64,000 nt of DNA from Helichrysum umbraculigerum (GCA_949592205.1 CATIUR010000005.1:132362277-132426276), one strand, 5' to 3'; positions 46,174 to 57,921 are shown, numbered from the stretch's first letter. Notes: generated by a model from the sequence alone, not told the origin. Translations and numbers: made by a program.

Positions 46174-48422
46174 TGATCGCACCCCGAACGGTCGGTTCAG
46201 GAATCGCTTCCTGTCATCGTCGGACCTCACGCTCGAGGCGGGTGATCAGAGGGTTTTAAATTTATATTTGCTGGGAAGCCTAAGTTTTATTACTACCTAC
46301 TGCTCTAAGGGTATTAGGGTAGTAAGCGGTAAGTCTGACTCAGGTGTCGTTCTTAAAATCGGAGCGAATCGAAATGAATTAAATACCTCAGAGAATTGTA
46401 GCTAATAGGATGGGTTTAATAGAGCAGGTATGATTTGTTTTGGTATTTTCTAATTTTAACTAAAATGCAGGAAAGTAAATTACTATACTACGGATAGGGC
46501 AAACAGATAGATAGAGTTGTGATTGCTGAAGTTTCAATATTCAAGTTTCGGGATGATGTTCATTATAAAAGATGATTGGAGACTTGCCTTAATTAAATCA
46601 ACAGAGGTTTGGTGTAAACACTAGCACCCTACGATTTAAAGCGGAAACCCTAAGTCGTATGTCACTAAGTACTAGGCTATCATGATTCTGATCAGATCAG
46701 GCTACTCAACCCCCAACACTGTCCGATGAGGACAAGTGACCCTTCTTGGGATTAACCCTGGGTGCATGAATAAGGTAACAGACCGATATTTAATTTCTGA
46801 CCGTTCTTAACACCTAGTTCTAATTGATTTTATTAAGGTTTGTACTAATTGCTTGCTATTGTATGTTAAACTGTCGGTTATGTTGGATAAGGGGGTTTAA
46901 GCATCTTACACTACAACTGAATGTTTGCTTTGTTTTCCAGATCCCTTAAACTTAGTTGAGGAGCACAAGTACTTCCGTCAAGGTGTAGAACCTCCTTTGC
47001 GATCAAACGTTCATCCCTAGGTTTGTTTCACGGTGTATACTACGTTTTTCAGCAGTTCCACAGCTTTGTATATACCTAGACCATGTTCAGGAAGGGTAAC
47101 TTCCAGGTATCCACGGTGTCATATGCTTACGACCGGTCCGTAGCTTCCACGCATTTGTACTCCACCAGAGGTGTTTCCAGCGCTATACTAAGTACTGGGC
47201 CGTTTTACAGCATGTCCACAGTTTCAACAATAACACAGATAACTATCTACCGATACTAGGGTTGATCAGGTCCTAATACTAAAGTAATATCCACGTGAAA
47301 GCTTGGAAAGGGTGTATATGGTGGTTTAGATCTACCGCTTGAAAAGTTTAACCCGATACAAAACATAACAATTTCCAATCACATATTTAATTAAAGATTA
47401 ATTTAACATCATCCCTACTTCTAAATATCTACATTTCAACAATCACAATATTACACTACTCAATAAACGTGGTAACAAGTAAAGCACATACCATAATATT
47501 ACGCATGGATAATTCAGACATAATAACAGTATGAGGGAATAGATATCACCGGATAATAGAGCAGCGTAACAGAGAGAAAATAATTGCAATCCTTGAATAC
47601 CAGCTTGAACAGCAATACTTCTTTATTACAACGATTATCTCTCCCCTAATCTACTTGCTACCCTCTAATTTCTCCTCTAACTCCTAAGAGTAGTGCTAGA
47701 GAGAGAAACTAACTAAGAAATGAAATTACAAGAGAAAGTGTGTGTGAAAGTGAATTGTGTTGTGAATGGATGAATGTGTTGAATGAGGAGGTGAGGGCCT
47801 CTATTTATGGGCTTCAAATTACAAAATTTACATTCAGCACCCTCGCATCCATTTATTTCCAAAACACCCCCCTGAGCTATAGAATTCGACACCGTAAAGG
47901 GGGTATACCACCTTAAATAGGGCGTATTCGGTAGCAAATAGGGCGTATTCGGTAGCAAACGGGGCGAATCCGGCAGGGTAGAGGGGGTCTACCACCCTTA
48001 GAAGGGGGTATACGGCCCCTTTAGGGGGTATACGGCCCTTAGAGGGGTGTATGCCCTTGGTCTGTGGTCTTGTGTGTTGGATCGTAAGTCTTGTGTGTTG
48101 GATCGTACTCGTTTGGCTCTAACTTCTTCGTTCTTGTTCCGTTTTCAGCGTTCTTTATGTCCACGCGTTCGTATTCTCCAGACCTACATTTTAAGATATT
48201 TATTAAGTCCCAGATCTGAGTTTTACGATAAAATAGCGTGTCGAACGAATTATGCCTATTTAAGTGTGTTTTTTCGTCCATTCCGTTTTTGAAATATTTA
48301 TAAAGTTAAGACCTTTTTAACAAAATGTAGTAAATGTGAGCTTTATTGGCATGTTTTTGTTAATTAAGTGCAAAATATGAGATAAAAGATGCGTGTAAAA
48401 CATGTCTTTTTACGTCAAATCA
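46174..48422 (-). repeat. 3' LTR of E
   Basis: It is 2249 bp and on the plus strand reads TGATCGCACCCC...ACGTCAAATCA. It is 52 bp shorter than the 5' LTR, partly through fewer units in the GGTATAC array (47891-48056). Its TATA position reads CATAAATAG (47801-47809) where the 5' LTR has TATAAATAG. The open frames at 46169-46405 and 47713-48292 are LTR translations. Confidence 0.93.
47891..48056. repeat. GGTATACC/CCGTATACGG array in E 3' LTR
   Basis: Units of about 22 bp contain GTATAC flanked by G-runs and C-runs (AGGGGGTATACGGCCCCT type), plus GGGCGTATTCGGTAGC units. The 5' LTR has a longer version at 59783-59989, and J another at 61235-61444. Confidence 0.85.
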
Positions 48423-48460
48423 AATATCCCACACTTAGACTTTGCTTGTTCTCAAGCAAA
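48423..48460 (-). other. 3' terminal stem-loop and PPT of E
   Basis: On the minus strand, TTTGCTTG-AGAA-CAAGCAAA (48460-48441) is followed by the PPT AAGTGTGGGATATT (48436-48423), which touches the LTR. Confidence 0.85.
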
Positions 48461-48560
48461 CCGTATCTCATTTTGCTCCAGGTTTTTAGAGAAGATAGAC
48501 CATTTGACGAGAACAAATATTTCCTAAGGATATCAGCTCCTCAAAATAAGTAAACTATTT

Positions 48561-50928
48561 TGTTGGCGCCCGAATAGGTCGGTGTCGTTAACGATGACTA
48601 TTCGGGCACCAGCAGCGGGTTTTAAATTTATAAGGCTGGGGCCTAGGGTTACTATTATTGCTAATCTAAGGGCTAGCAAGGATAAGTATGACCTAGGATC
48701 GTTCTTCAAAGCGCGACGAATTGAGACTAGGGGAACTTAGAGACTTTTATGAATTTAGCTAGGGTGGAAGGGAGTTGATTTGGATTTTGGGTTTTCTATT
48801 CTAAGGTTAAACTAAATTAAATCAGAAATGGATATGGAGGTTACTTCGGGCGTTCAGCAGTTAAAAGCGATTGTCTACTATGAAGTGGTTTAGGTGATAT
48901 TAAAATGTGAAGAGTTCTAATGATGATAGGTTCATAAGTTAATGTGAGTTATTGCTACAATCCTACTATCGGGCTAACGCGGAGGTGTCCACAATTAGGC
49001 AGATAGAATGTCACGTGGGTTGCAGAATATATTAAAGCATACACCGAAAGTTCTCTCAAATGCATGTCCATATTATCTGACAGTTAATCTCGAATCCTAT
49101 TCCCCAATCTCGGTCATCATAGACGTCCGAATCATGGCACAGTTTGTTGAATAAACAATCTTGTAAACAGGTTTTACCCTTGTTGGGATAAGTTGGAAGA
49201 ACTGGTCTAAGCGGTCAGATAAGATGTCATCACTTATTCGTATGAATTATCAACATTATTCAAGTATGCAGCAAGATAGGGATGGTTTATATTACAAATA
49301 GAAACTTAAATAATACGTTTGTTTAATTGATCCATAACACAACTACCTTCGGTCGTTCTCGACTTCCATACGTTTGTACTTTGCCATAAGCATTTCCAGT
49401 ACTATATCGAAGAACAGTTGAATAGGGGCCGTCGTATTATTTCACAACAATTAAGGCTAGGTGTATTTTACTAGTACGATAATCCTAAGGCAACAATCAA
49501 ACAAGAACATGCAATAAGACAATTAAGACAATAGTTAAACCTAAGCATTCAAATGTATTAATTAAATCGAGGATATTCCGAAAGTTGTCTCGAAAATACC
49601 GCCTGTCTGAATTAAATCTTAATCTACCTCTATTCCCATATTCCGTGTCTCTTAGATCCTAATTTGGCCTAGAGAACACCGGCCATGCCGAGCTCAATGA
49701 TTCAATCAAACATAGTATAACTAAGTGACCAGTACCCTATGAGTTACCTACGTTCATTTTTGGATAAGGTTTTAGTCACAACATGAGTTGGGCAGATAAA
49801 CAATAAAGATTCAATTCCTACATCTATTCATGATATAAAGCGCCCGTAATCTCATAGCATACATTATAATCACATATTTAAATCTTTCCTAAACTACTAT
49901 CATAGTAGACAATTGAGTTATTTAGCAAATCATGGCAATTCTAGCATACATATTTAATTTTATTAAGGAAAGAAAGAACATGATTAAATATGAAAGATAG
50001 ATTAAAACCTGATAAAGAAATACAATAACTCGTAGCTACAAATGCGTCCCGGAGCACCTCCGTACAAATCTTCCTTGACTAGTTAATTAGCTAGTCTAAT
50101 TAACCAATGAAGTATTACAATAAAGAAAGAAAAGAATGGATGGTGAGAAAGTATGAAATATGCTAGAAAGAGTGCATATGTTGGTGTGTGTTTCAAATGA
50201 ACCCAAACACCCCTTTTATAGGTGAGTCTTGGCTCATTTTAGCATCATGAAGCCTTGAGGTGCATGTTAGAAAAACTAGCTAAAAGTGGATCGTACAACG
50301 CGAAAAGTGACCGCACCGGGTACTGTACAACGCGAAAAGTAACCGCACCAGGTACCAAAACTTGCCAAAAACGGAAACCGGGACGAGGGAAGGGTGGCCG
50401 GCGGTGGTGGGCCCCACCCCGCCCCGTTGCGCAATCTTTTGCTTCGTTTCTTGATTCGTGTGTGTTTTCTTCGTTATACGTCCGTTTGAGTTGATTCTTT
50501 TTTTGTTGGATTCGTAATTCAAAAACGAAGATTTTGACATAGAATATGCCTGAAAATGAGGTCCATAGCTCCAGATATTGTGTACGGATCATTTGGATCT
50601 TCTGGCGGGCGCGAAATCTTCATTCTTTGCCCGTTTTGGTTGATTCTTCTTCTGTTAGATTCGTATTTTGAAAACGAACATCTTGAAAATAATGGATATT
50701 GATGGGGGGCATTTTGGTCTTGAAATCTCGATTTTGTGCCTTGAATCTTCGAACGTGTGTGGAATCTTCATTTTACATCCGTTTTTCTTGATTTTTCTCG
50801 TGCAACCTTGTTTTAATCATCTTGGCATAATATCAATGATTTGTGCTATATTTGAGTTATAATGCCAAGAATCGTTCCAGAATGAGAGAGATATCGGCAG
50901 TAAAAACATGACTTTTTACGCGATATCA
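48561..50928 (-). mobile_element. Solo LTR G nested in E
   Basis: It is 2368 bp and on the plus strand reads TGTTGGCGCCCGAATAGG...TTTTTACGCGATATCA, with TATTT duplicated at 48556-48560 and 50929-50933. Shared layout with the LTR of E (GGGTTTTAAATTTATA near one end, AACATG-CTTTTTACG near the other) makes it a distant member of the same lineage, sense strand minus. Minus-strand TATAAAA is at 50220-50214, and two 32-bp direct repeats (50292-50355, TGTACAACGCGAAAAGT type) lie just upstream of it. Open frames at 50245-50592 cover these repeats and are not convincing. Confidence 0.9.
50214..50220 (-). promoter_or_regulatory. TATA box of solo LTR G
   Basis: On the minus strand this reads CCTATAAAAGGGG. 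The 32-bp repeats end about 70 bp upstream of it. Confidence 0.65.
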
Positions 50929-50933
50929 TATTT

Positions 50934-52959
50934 CAAAAAGTAAGCATCAGTTAGAACAAGAAATCTTAAAACTGAATTGGTTGTCCCTTTAGCATACTTT
51001 TGCAACTCTCGAGGTGTAGAAGTACATGACTGGGCGATCCTCACAGGTGGTCACTCAATTCACTCAAGAAGTGTATCGGGTTTCCTATTATTCTAAACAA
51101 ACGAAATCGCTCAAGGCCAGTCATGCAGCGCTTATCATCATAGGCTTGGTCGATAATCGCATCTCCACCACTCCAAATGAGGACGGTGCTAATTATCCCA
51201 AGGCATTTTTGTTGGGTTGTAGTGTTCGGGTGAGGGTTAAATGGGTATGGAAAAGGGTTGTTTTAAAGTTTAAAAAGGGTTACGCTTATCTCAGGAATTT
51301 TCAAACTTTATGAAAAACTTTATTTAGATATTCTTTTTAATGAAAACGGAAACGGATAACGGAAAGGAGGAAGATAGCTATTTTGACTTCTATCTTCTTG
51401 AAAACACTTGGAAGATTTAAAACTTTTTAGAGATCAAAGTTTTCAGAAGATTTTGAAGCACTTAGCTTTATTTAGATATATATATTTTTGGCTTAGAATT
51501 TCTTTGCCAAGGAATTTATAAGGAATTTTATTTTCTTACTACCTTTTTGAGATCCTTTCATATTTTTTCATTTTTCACACTTTTTATCATTTCGAATTTT
51601 TCTTGGTGCCAATTTTTCACACCGCTAGATTCTCGATCTTTGGAGATTTAATTTCTGAAAAGCACACGAGAAGTTTTGAGTAAAACATGAATTTTTGTGA
51701 TTCTTGGAGTGAAAGCAAAAAGGATATCTAAATAGCATTTTTCAAAAATTTAAAAACTCTAAAATAAGGTTTTGGTGGGTAGGGAACGGAATGGGTTTTA
51801 AAATATTTGGGTTTTTAAGAAATGAAAAGGTTAAGGCTCAACATGGTGTACTAAGCGGATCATCGATACTAAAATTGAGTATCGGAGGGTTAGGCTTGAA
51901 GAGATATGAGAAAAATGGGTTTAATCCTAATAAATGCCAAGATCCTCTAATTGCACCTATACCGCGTACGGTACTCTTTGGTATGGTCTCGAAGCGTATA
52001 CCAGGAACAAGTTCTAATTCTAAGACGCATGCATCGGCGCACACACAGAAATGAATGGTGAAGCATTAAAGATAAATGCTTATTAAAGGCTCAAGTTCCT
52101 CACACAACAATATAGGGTGTATGTGCCAAGTCATGCGATGCTTCGAAGATGACCATTTCATTTTTAAGGGATTCTTATTCTGCCTTATCGTACTTTCCAA
52201 AGTAATTTATTCATTCTGAAAACGTGATTATCCTTAAAAAGTATTATTCTTACCAAAAGATCAAAGAATTTTCAAGAGTTGACTGATAAATCAGTCGAGT
52301 TTTCGAAAAAATTTTGAAAAAATTTTGAGCAGAAAACAAGTTACAAGTTATCTTTAGAGGACAAAAGGTCAGAAAACTTTACGGTATAACATACCGTGTA
52401 TCCCACACTTAAATGAACATTGTCCCTAATGTTCAATACTAAGGTGTAGATCTTTTAGGGGATCCCACACTTAGAGTTTGATTATAGGAAATGCTCACTT
52501 TATTGTGTTTTTAAGATGGTGGAATTAAAAATCCCACACTTAGAGATTAGGCATAAAGGATATGGTATGAATATTTCGGGAAGACAACGAAAAAGAACGA
52601 AAAACTCCCCTCATGGATTCACGAGATGAAAATGATTTGGCTGAAGAAGGTGTATTGGCTTGCTAGAGAATCCAGCATGCTTCAGTCTAAGAACAGCCGT
52701 CTGTTTTAGTGCGCGTCATCCAGTCGTGAATCGTTCCCATCATTCTCAACAATCAATTCAACCACATTTTATTCTACTAAAATAAACAAAGAAAACGTAA
52801 GCATAATAATAAAGATAGATCGATAGATCATCCAGCTGAGTAGCAAGCTGGATGGATGGTTCCAAAAAGTAAACAAGTTCACAAATCATCCCAAATAGTT
52901 AGTGTTAATACAGACCAATAGTAATGATAATGATAAAGTACTGGAGATGAAAAATAAGT
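50934..52959 (-). other. 3' non-coding region of E
   Basis: It matches the inverted 3' non-coding region of D (44399-46168) over most of its length, for example CTAATTGCACCTATACC at 51947 against the complement of 45270-45287. Minus-strand CTAAGTGTGGGAT-type tracts lie near 52400, 52465 and 52535. Small frames at 51026-51313 and 51791-52054 are on the antisense strand and unconvincing. Confidence 0.75.
52400..52435 (-). other. Internal stem-loop plus PPT-like tract of E
   Basis: On the minus strand TGAACATT / AATGTTCA form an 8-bp stem around AGGGAC (52435-52414), then TTAAGTGTGGGATA. It is the counterpart of the D and F cassettes. Confidence 0.8.
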
Positions 52960-54708
52960 CTAAGGACAAGGAGACCCCTGATCAGTCACATGAGGATCAA
53001 CAACAGAAGTGGACGGGGGTATGCCAGCAGCAGAGTGCTCCCCGCTAGCAGCTCTCCCAGAAACAGACTCTGATACAATAACTCTGTGCTGTCGGAGGAT
53101 GGCCTGCATAACATGGATAGGCAAGTCCTCTGTGCTGTCAAATCCCCACTCCCGTAAACACTGCTGTGTCATGTGTGTCTCCTCAAGTAATATCTGGTAT
53201 CCTCTCCTGATGTCGCTCTCATTTGGGATCTCAGAGTCAGGGATAGGCTCGAGGTTGGACATCCAAGAGAGTCCTGAGAGTGTGATGCCCTGAGCACTAG
53301 TGGTGGTCATAGCTGGGCGATAGACATGTGGGTCATCAGGTCTCGGGATCTCATAGGTCGGAGATAAGACATTGGTAGCTGGGGATGGCTGTCGTGAAGT
53401 GGATGGAGCAGCTGAGGTGTGTACAGAGTATATTGGCTCGTGGTGAGATGTGGTGGGCATGGTGTATGGTGGAATAGTGGTGGTGACCGGTGGAATGGGT
53501 AAGACTGCTGGTGGTGTCTCACATCTGTACATCAGTGGCTCTGGTATCGGTAATCCAAACTTACGTGCTACATTGATATCATGAGCATGTCTAACCTGAA
53601 GTGCATGAAAAGTCCAATACTGAGAAAGTGGAGTCACTGGTGTAGTCCAGTCAACAACACTCTGAACCCTAGATGTAGAGCCAGCTGCCCTAGTATCAAC
53701 CTGTGGCGCTCTAACATCACTGTCATCATCCTGTATCTCAATCGGCTCATCATCCTCAACATCCCTGTCTCTCTTACTACCCTTCCTCTTTAGAACACAA
53801 CCAGGAATAGCCTCTTTGGTAGCTTTCCAGAATGCCTGCCCGCTCGAATCAGTAGTGATCAACCAGATGGTCCGAAAATAATCTAAGTCGAACGGCATGG
53901 ATCTAACATAAGGTGAGCTGGTATACTCACTCATGTGATCCTCTGTGAGCAAACCCATACGGCTACAAATCCTAGTAATGAAAGCTCCCATGTAGATATA
54001 CTTTGTCATCTCAAATTTCGTCTCTTTCTGAATCCTCTCAGCTACTAAGAAGGCCACATTCACATTCTTCTTCTTGATCATGGCATTCATCACAAAGAGA
54101 TCATCAGCTCCTACAGCTCCTCCTGTTTCTTTCTTCCCATGTAGTGATACAGCTAGTAGCTTGTGCAGAAGTTGATGCTCAACTTTGAAGAACGCGGAGG
54201 CTTTCACATTTGAATGAAAACTAGTACCCGTTAGATTATCCCAAATCAGCCCATGATCTTCATTACTCGAAATACCCCGTGAACTATTGAAGAATAACTG
54301 AGAATGTGTCTGCTCCTCAGTGTAGAAACCAAGATATACCGCTAGCTCAGCCAAAGACACATGCTGCTTCATCCCTCTGTAATTGAAACTAATCAACCGT
54401 TTGTCTGTAACATTGCTGATGCAGGGGTTGAACTCATAGGTCAACATGAACTCAATAACTAGCTCTCGATAAATGTCTTCATTGAGGGCGAACATTTGGT
54501 ACCAAGCATTCATTTTCTCATGATTGATCTTGAACTTCACTAAAATTTTCAACTCTCTCTTATAACCAATCGCCTTTACATCTCTCCAAACGATAAATCT
54601 GTTTTTACCAAGTGGTCGGCTCATCCAATCCCTAATCAATTTCTTCTTTTTGGCTGAAGTGGCCAAGTATTCCAAAGTAGGATGGATAGCTGTAGAATCA
54701 GACCTCAT
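52960..54708 (-). CDS. ORF-b of E, ATHILA ORF1-like protein, intact
   Basis: This 582-residue intact frame starts MRSDSTAIHP exactly at a splice acceptor (TTATCTTGACAG|ATG). Residues about 1-300 hold the ATHILA ORF1-like core: NEDIYRELVIEFMLTYEF, an LAVYLGFY segment, HQLLHKLLAVSLHGKKE, then ITRICSRMGLLTEDHM. A basic patch (LKRKGSKRDR, about 315) followed by an acidic run (DVEDDEPIEIQDDDSDV) could be a nuclear signal. The C-terminal 200 residues are Pro-, Thr- and Ser-rich and disordered-looking. It is homologous to ORF-b of F. No membrane segment or catalytic motif is evident. The biochemical role is unknown. Lack of stops in a non-autonomous element suggests a recent insertion, a functional product, or both. 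Confidence 0.85.
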   Translation of the reverse strand: MRSDSTAIHPTLEYLATSAKKKKLIRDWMSRPLGKNRFIVWRDVKAIGYKRELKILVKFKINHEKMNAWYQMFALNEDIYRELVIEFMLTYEFNPCISNVTDKRLISFNYRGMKQHVSLAELAVYLGFYTEEQTHSQLFFNSSRGISSNEDHGLIWDNLTGTSFHSNVKASAFFKVEHQLLHKLLAVSLHGKKETGGAVGADDLFVMNAMIKKKNVNVAFLVAERIQKETKFEMTKYIYMGAFITRICSRMGLLTEDHMSEYTSSPYVRSMPFDLDYFRTIWLITTDSSGQAFWKATKEAIPGCVLKRKGSKRDRDVEDDEPIEIQDDDSDVRAPQVDTRAAGSTSRVQSVVDWTTPVTPLSQYWTFHALQVRHAHDINVARKFGLPIPEPLMYRCETPPAVLPIPPVTTTIPPYTMPTTSHHEPIYSVHTSAAPSTSRQPSPATNVLSPTYEIPRPDDPHVYRPAMTTTSAQGITLSGLSWMSNLEPIPDSEIPNESDIRRGYQILLEETHMTQQCLREWGFDSTEDLPIHVMQAILRQHRVIVSESVSGRAASGEHSAAGIPPSTSVVDPHVTDQGSPCP

Positions 54709-55773
54709 CTGTCAAGATAAAAACGTAATTAGTGTGCATCATGATCATAGGTATATGAATTTATTAAGTCTTTTCAAATTTTTAACAAAAATTCGAAATG
54801 TAGGCTTTAAAAATCGAATAATCCATAACCTAGAAAGATACATATTCAACCAAACCGCAATCACCAAACCGCAAATTTCATACCAATGAGTTTCTTAAGC
54901 TATGGTAAATGTCACAAGCATGTTTCTAGGGTAAAAGATCTTACTTTATAAATGATTCCTAGAAAAGGCTTAAAACATATGAAAATGCATTAGTAAGTAA
55001 CTAAGTAAGCATTAAGATTTAAAAGAAACCTTGTAATTACCTTACTTTAATCAAAACCTTGCATTTTAACATAGACTTTAGAAAACTAGTGATGAAACTT
55101 TGACCATATTGTGTATTTAAAGATTTTAACATTAAGCGTTAGTCAAGTTTTCGCAAAATGATTAATAAAATCAACCAACAACTTAATGCTTAATCTACAA
55201 ATAGCATAATTTTGATATTGGTTTATTTAGAAACATGACTAGTCATTTTAAAAGATTTATGCATTTTATTTATTAAAATGATGCTTCTTTAAAAATTGAA
55301 ACTAGTCGTTTAATACCATTAAAGCACGGTTTTAAAAATTCAAGCAACCATTTAAAGTTAATATTTGCATAAGTACCATTTAATTTGAAAGATTTTAATT
55401 AAAATAATGATACTCCACAAATATTCATAAAAATGTTTACTTTAATTTTCAAAAGTCATTAAACCAATCAATTAACTAATTCAAACTAGTTTACTTATGT
55501 TTAACACATCATTATAAGTACATTTAATCAACAAAAGTCAAACATAGGTAATTCTAGCTAAAAAGTCAACAAAGAGTCAAAGTTACTTTGAAAATCAAAG
55601 TTCACAAATCTCACATGAAATCACTAGATTAACATCATATATTATCATTCAATCATCATAAGTAAGTAATAACACAAAAAGCCCTAATCTTTAGCCCTTA
55701 ATTTCAAGTTTCAATTTGAAACCCTAACTTTTGGGGAAAATCATGAACTAGAGATTTTAAGTTAGTGATTTAC
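54709..55773 (-). other. Candidate leader intron of ORF-b (E) behind an internal promoter
   Basis: On the minus strand a donor CTAAG|GTAAATC begins at 55773, and the acceptor TTGACAG ends at 54709 next to the ORF-b ATG. The 1065-nt interval is very AT-rich with no long frame. Upstream (about 55774-55920) is a leader-like exon with CTCTCTCTTTTTCGGCCG, preceded by a weak TATA (TTAAATAAG near 55948). F has the same arrangement. Confidence 0.5.
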
Positions 55774-56634
55774 CTTAGAAATGATGCAATGATGATAGAT
55801 AAATCACACAAGTAATGAAAATGGAGAATATAGAGCTTGAAATCTTCAAAAATGGTGGAAATTTGATGGTGGAATGGTGGTGTTCGGCCGAAAAAGAGAG
55901 AGAGGAGGAAGAAGATGAGTGAAAATGTTTTTCATTTTTGCTTATTTAACCTCCTTCCCATTTTTACTTTTTACCCTTTTACCCTTTTGAGGTAAATTAG
56001 TGAAAGTAAATGGTAAAAATGGTAATTAGGTCAAAAAGGGTTTTATTAAAAACTTAAAATATTTTTGTGTTCTAAAAATTTAATCTCATTTAAAAGTTGG
56101 TAAATTTTGCCAATTGTTTAATTGAAATCAAATAATTAAACAAAACTTAGGCATTTAGTGATAAATGATGAGACAAAATTTTAAAGAACGTTTTTAAAGA
56201 TAATTTTTAGAAACGTTTAAAAATTTAAAATTTAAAATCCTAACTTTTACGCAGAAAATAAATAAACTGAAAATTTAAACTATTACGCGATTAACTACTT
56301 AACTACTTGATTTATTTATTAAAATTGGGTTGCCTCCCAATAAGCGCTTTTTTTTAAAGTCAACGGCTCGACTTTTCCAAAAAGATTAATTCGGGGCCCG
56401 AGGCTGAGGAAAAGTGTAACGAGGAATAAATGAAAATCGGAGCACTTTAGTGATATGATAGATTAGGTCAGCGGAGTTTAAGAAAAATAATTCAAATTCG
56501 TTCAGAAAACTTCTCTCCTCGTATCCTAATGTCATAAGTGCATCGACGAATTTATTAAATTCCCGTTTAACTTTCTTGGGATTTGAAATGCCATTTCGTG
56601 GTCCGTCGTCTAAAAAATTAAAATCATGAAGTAA
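55774..56634 (-). other. Spacer between ORF-a and the ORF-b unit in E
   Basis: It contains the GGGAGGCA stem-loop at 56324-56341 (ATTGGG / CCCAAT) next to AAAGCGCTT, matching D at 43458-43475, then AT-rich sequence and the presumed internal promoter and leader exon at about 55774-55950. Confidence 0.55.
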
Positions 56635-57921
56635 TCATTCCAATATTTTTAAAAATTCCTTTTCTTCTTTTGAATCAGGATTTCCGGTAGTAGCGTGAAC
56701 TGCTACCGACAATTCTTTAACAAGTAATTTTTGTTGAAGCGTGAAAGGAAATTTTGATGTTTGAAATAACTGAATTAGCTTAATGTGAATATCTTTCCGT
56801 TTTGCACAGAAAGATGTTTCAATAGCTGTCTCAGTTGCATTTGGAAAAATTTCTATCAGTTTATTGATTAAATAGACGGCAGGATCAACAAAAAATGGTA
56901 TTTTCCCAGGAAGTAAGGTTGGAATTATAGGGTCACGCTCTATCCAAAATTCGAGTTCACTAATCAGATACGCAATATACCGATTAATCCGTGTTGATGA
57001 AACAGGATGATAATCTGTATTAGCAAGTAAATTCATTAACAGGTCTAGATCTGATTTTAGTAATAACTCATCTTTTCTAGCATAATTAGTGCGAAGTCCA
57101 AAAATTCTGTGTTCGATAATCACGAAGGTCTTTCTTTGGTCAACCGAAAAAGGGAAATCAGATATTTTAAGATATTTCAGAAAATTGGCACATATATCTA
57201 TTCTCCTATCTGGTTTAAAAGAATTTCTGACATGACGCTCGGTTTCAGTCTCGGGTGGAATATCTGTGATTTCAATGATGTCAGTGAGTGGTCCATTTAG
57301 TACAGTTTTAACTATGGTGTACTTAGGTTGGACTAGACATATTTGAAATGGTTCAACTATGTAGGGGGCTCTTGATTTGAGTGCATGATCATCCGAACAT
57401 GAGTGATTCTTGTCCTGTGTGGTAGGATAGGTTCTCAAAATGTCAGGAATGTCATATTTAAAGTATTCATCCAAGCAATGAAGACGTTCATTTCTATCTA
57501 AACCTAACATGGGTGGATAAAAGTAAACCTCAGTGCCGAATGGTACTTCTTTGGGAAAGTCAGGTGGCCTAACATAGTGTGGGTATTTGGCCAGAAGTGA
57601 AGAAATCTCAGAGTTAAGAGTAAGTTGACTACTTAAAGTGTGAGTAACAGAAGTTGATATCTTCTGCTGAGATTTCTCTAATTCTAGGTCAAAGTGTTTT
57701 TGCCTGATCCCGATTTCTTGGACATTTGAGATTTCTTTGACTTCGGGGAATGAAGAACAAGAAGAGTTATCCTCTAATTCTTCTTCCATAAAATCAAAAA
57801 ATTCAGAATCATCCATTGCCATCATCTTATCTGCTGTCTTGTGAGAAAACAGAGAGACTGAGCTAGAAACAGAATCAGATGGTTTTTGATTTTTCATATT
57901 TTTATGGTTTTTGTATTTCAA
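56635..57921 (-). CDS. ORF-a of E, unrecognised helical protein, intact
   Basis: This 428-residue intact frame starts 116 nt from the PBS, where gag normally lies. The first 60 residues are Ser-rich and then acidic (EFFDFMEEELEDN). The rest is helical-looking and rich in Leu, Ile, Lys and Phe. An internal repeat is visible: about 245-300 has LKYLKISDFPFSVDQRK and about 375-428 has IQLFQTSKFPFTLQQKL. The end, TGNPDSKEEKEFL, matches TGHPNSEADKEFL of ORF-a in F, so this is a protein family shared by two pol-less elements. There is no zinc knuckle, no retroviral gag core that I can see and no catalytic motif. I do not recognise it. Possible roles (RNA binding, particle assembly, host interaction) are guesses from position. 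Confidence 0.8.
   Translation of the reverse strand: MKYKNHKNMKNQKPSDSVSSSVSLFSHKTADKMMAMDDSEFFDFMEEELEDNSSCSSFPEVKEISNVQEIGIRQKHFDLELEKSQQKISTSVTHTLSSQLTLNSEISSLLAKYPHYVRPPDFPKEVPFGTEVYFYPPMLGLDRNERLHCLDEYFKYDIPDILRTYPTTQDKNHSCSDDHALKSRAPYIVEPFQICLVQPKYTIVKTVLNGPLTDIIEITDIPPETETERHVRNSFKPDRRIDICANFLKYLKISDFPFSVDQRKTFVIIEHRIFGLRTNYARKDELLLKSDLDLLMNLLANTDYHPVSSTRINRYIAYLISELEFWIERDPIIPTLLPGKIPFFVDPAVYLINKLIEIFPNATETAIETSFCAKRKDIHIKLIQLFQTSKFPFTLQQKLLVKELSVAVHATTGNPDSKEEKEFLKILE

Noticed and set aside
50245..50592. Open frames on both strands in solo LTR G
   Set aside because: They cover the 32-bp repeat pair and a GC-rich promoter-proximal stretch of an LTR, with no domain.
51026..51313. 95-codon plus-strand frame in the E 3' region
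   Set aside because: It is antisense to E, and the matching D region (about 45940-46160, inverted) does not keep it as a protein-coding frame.
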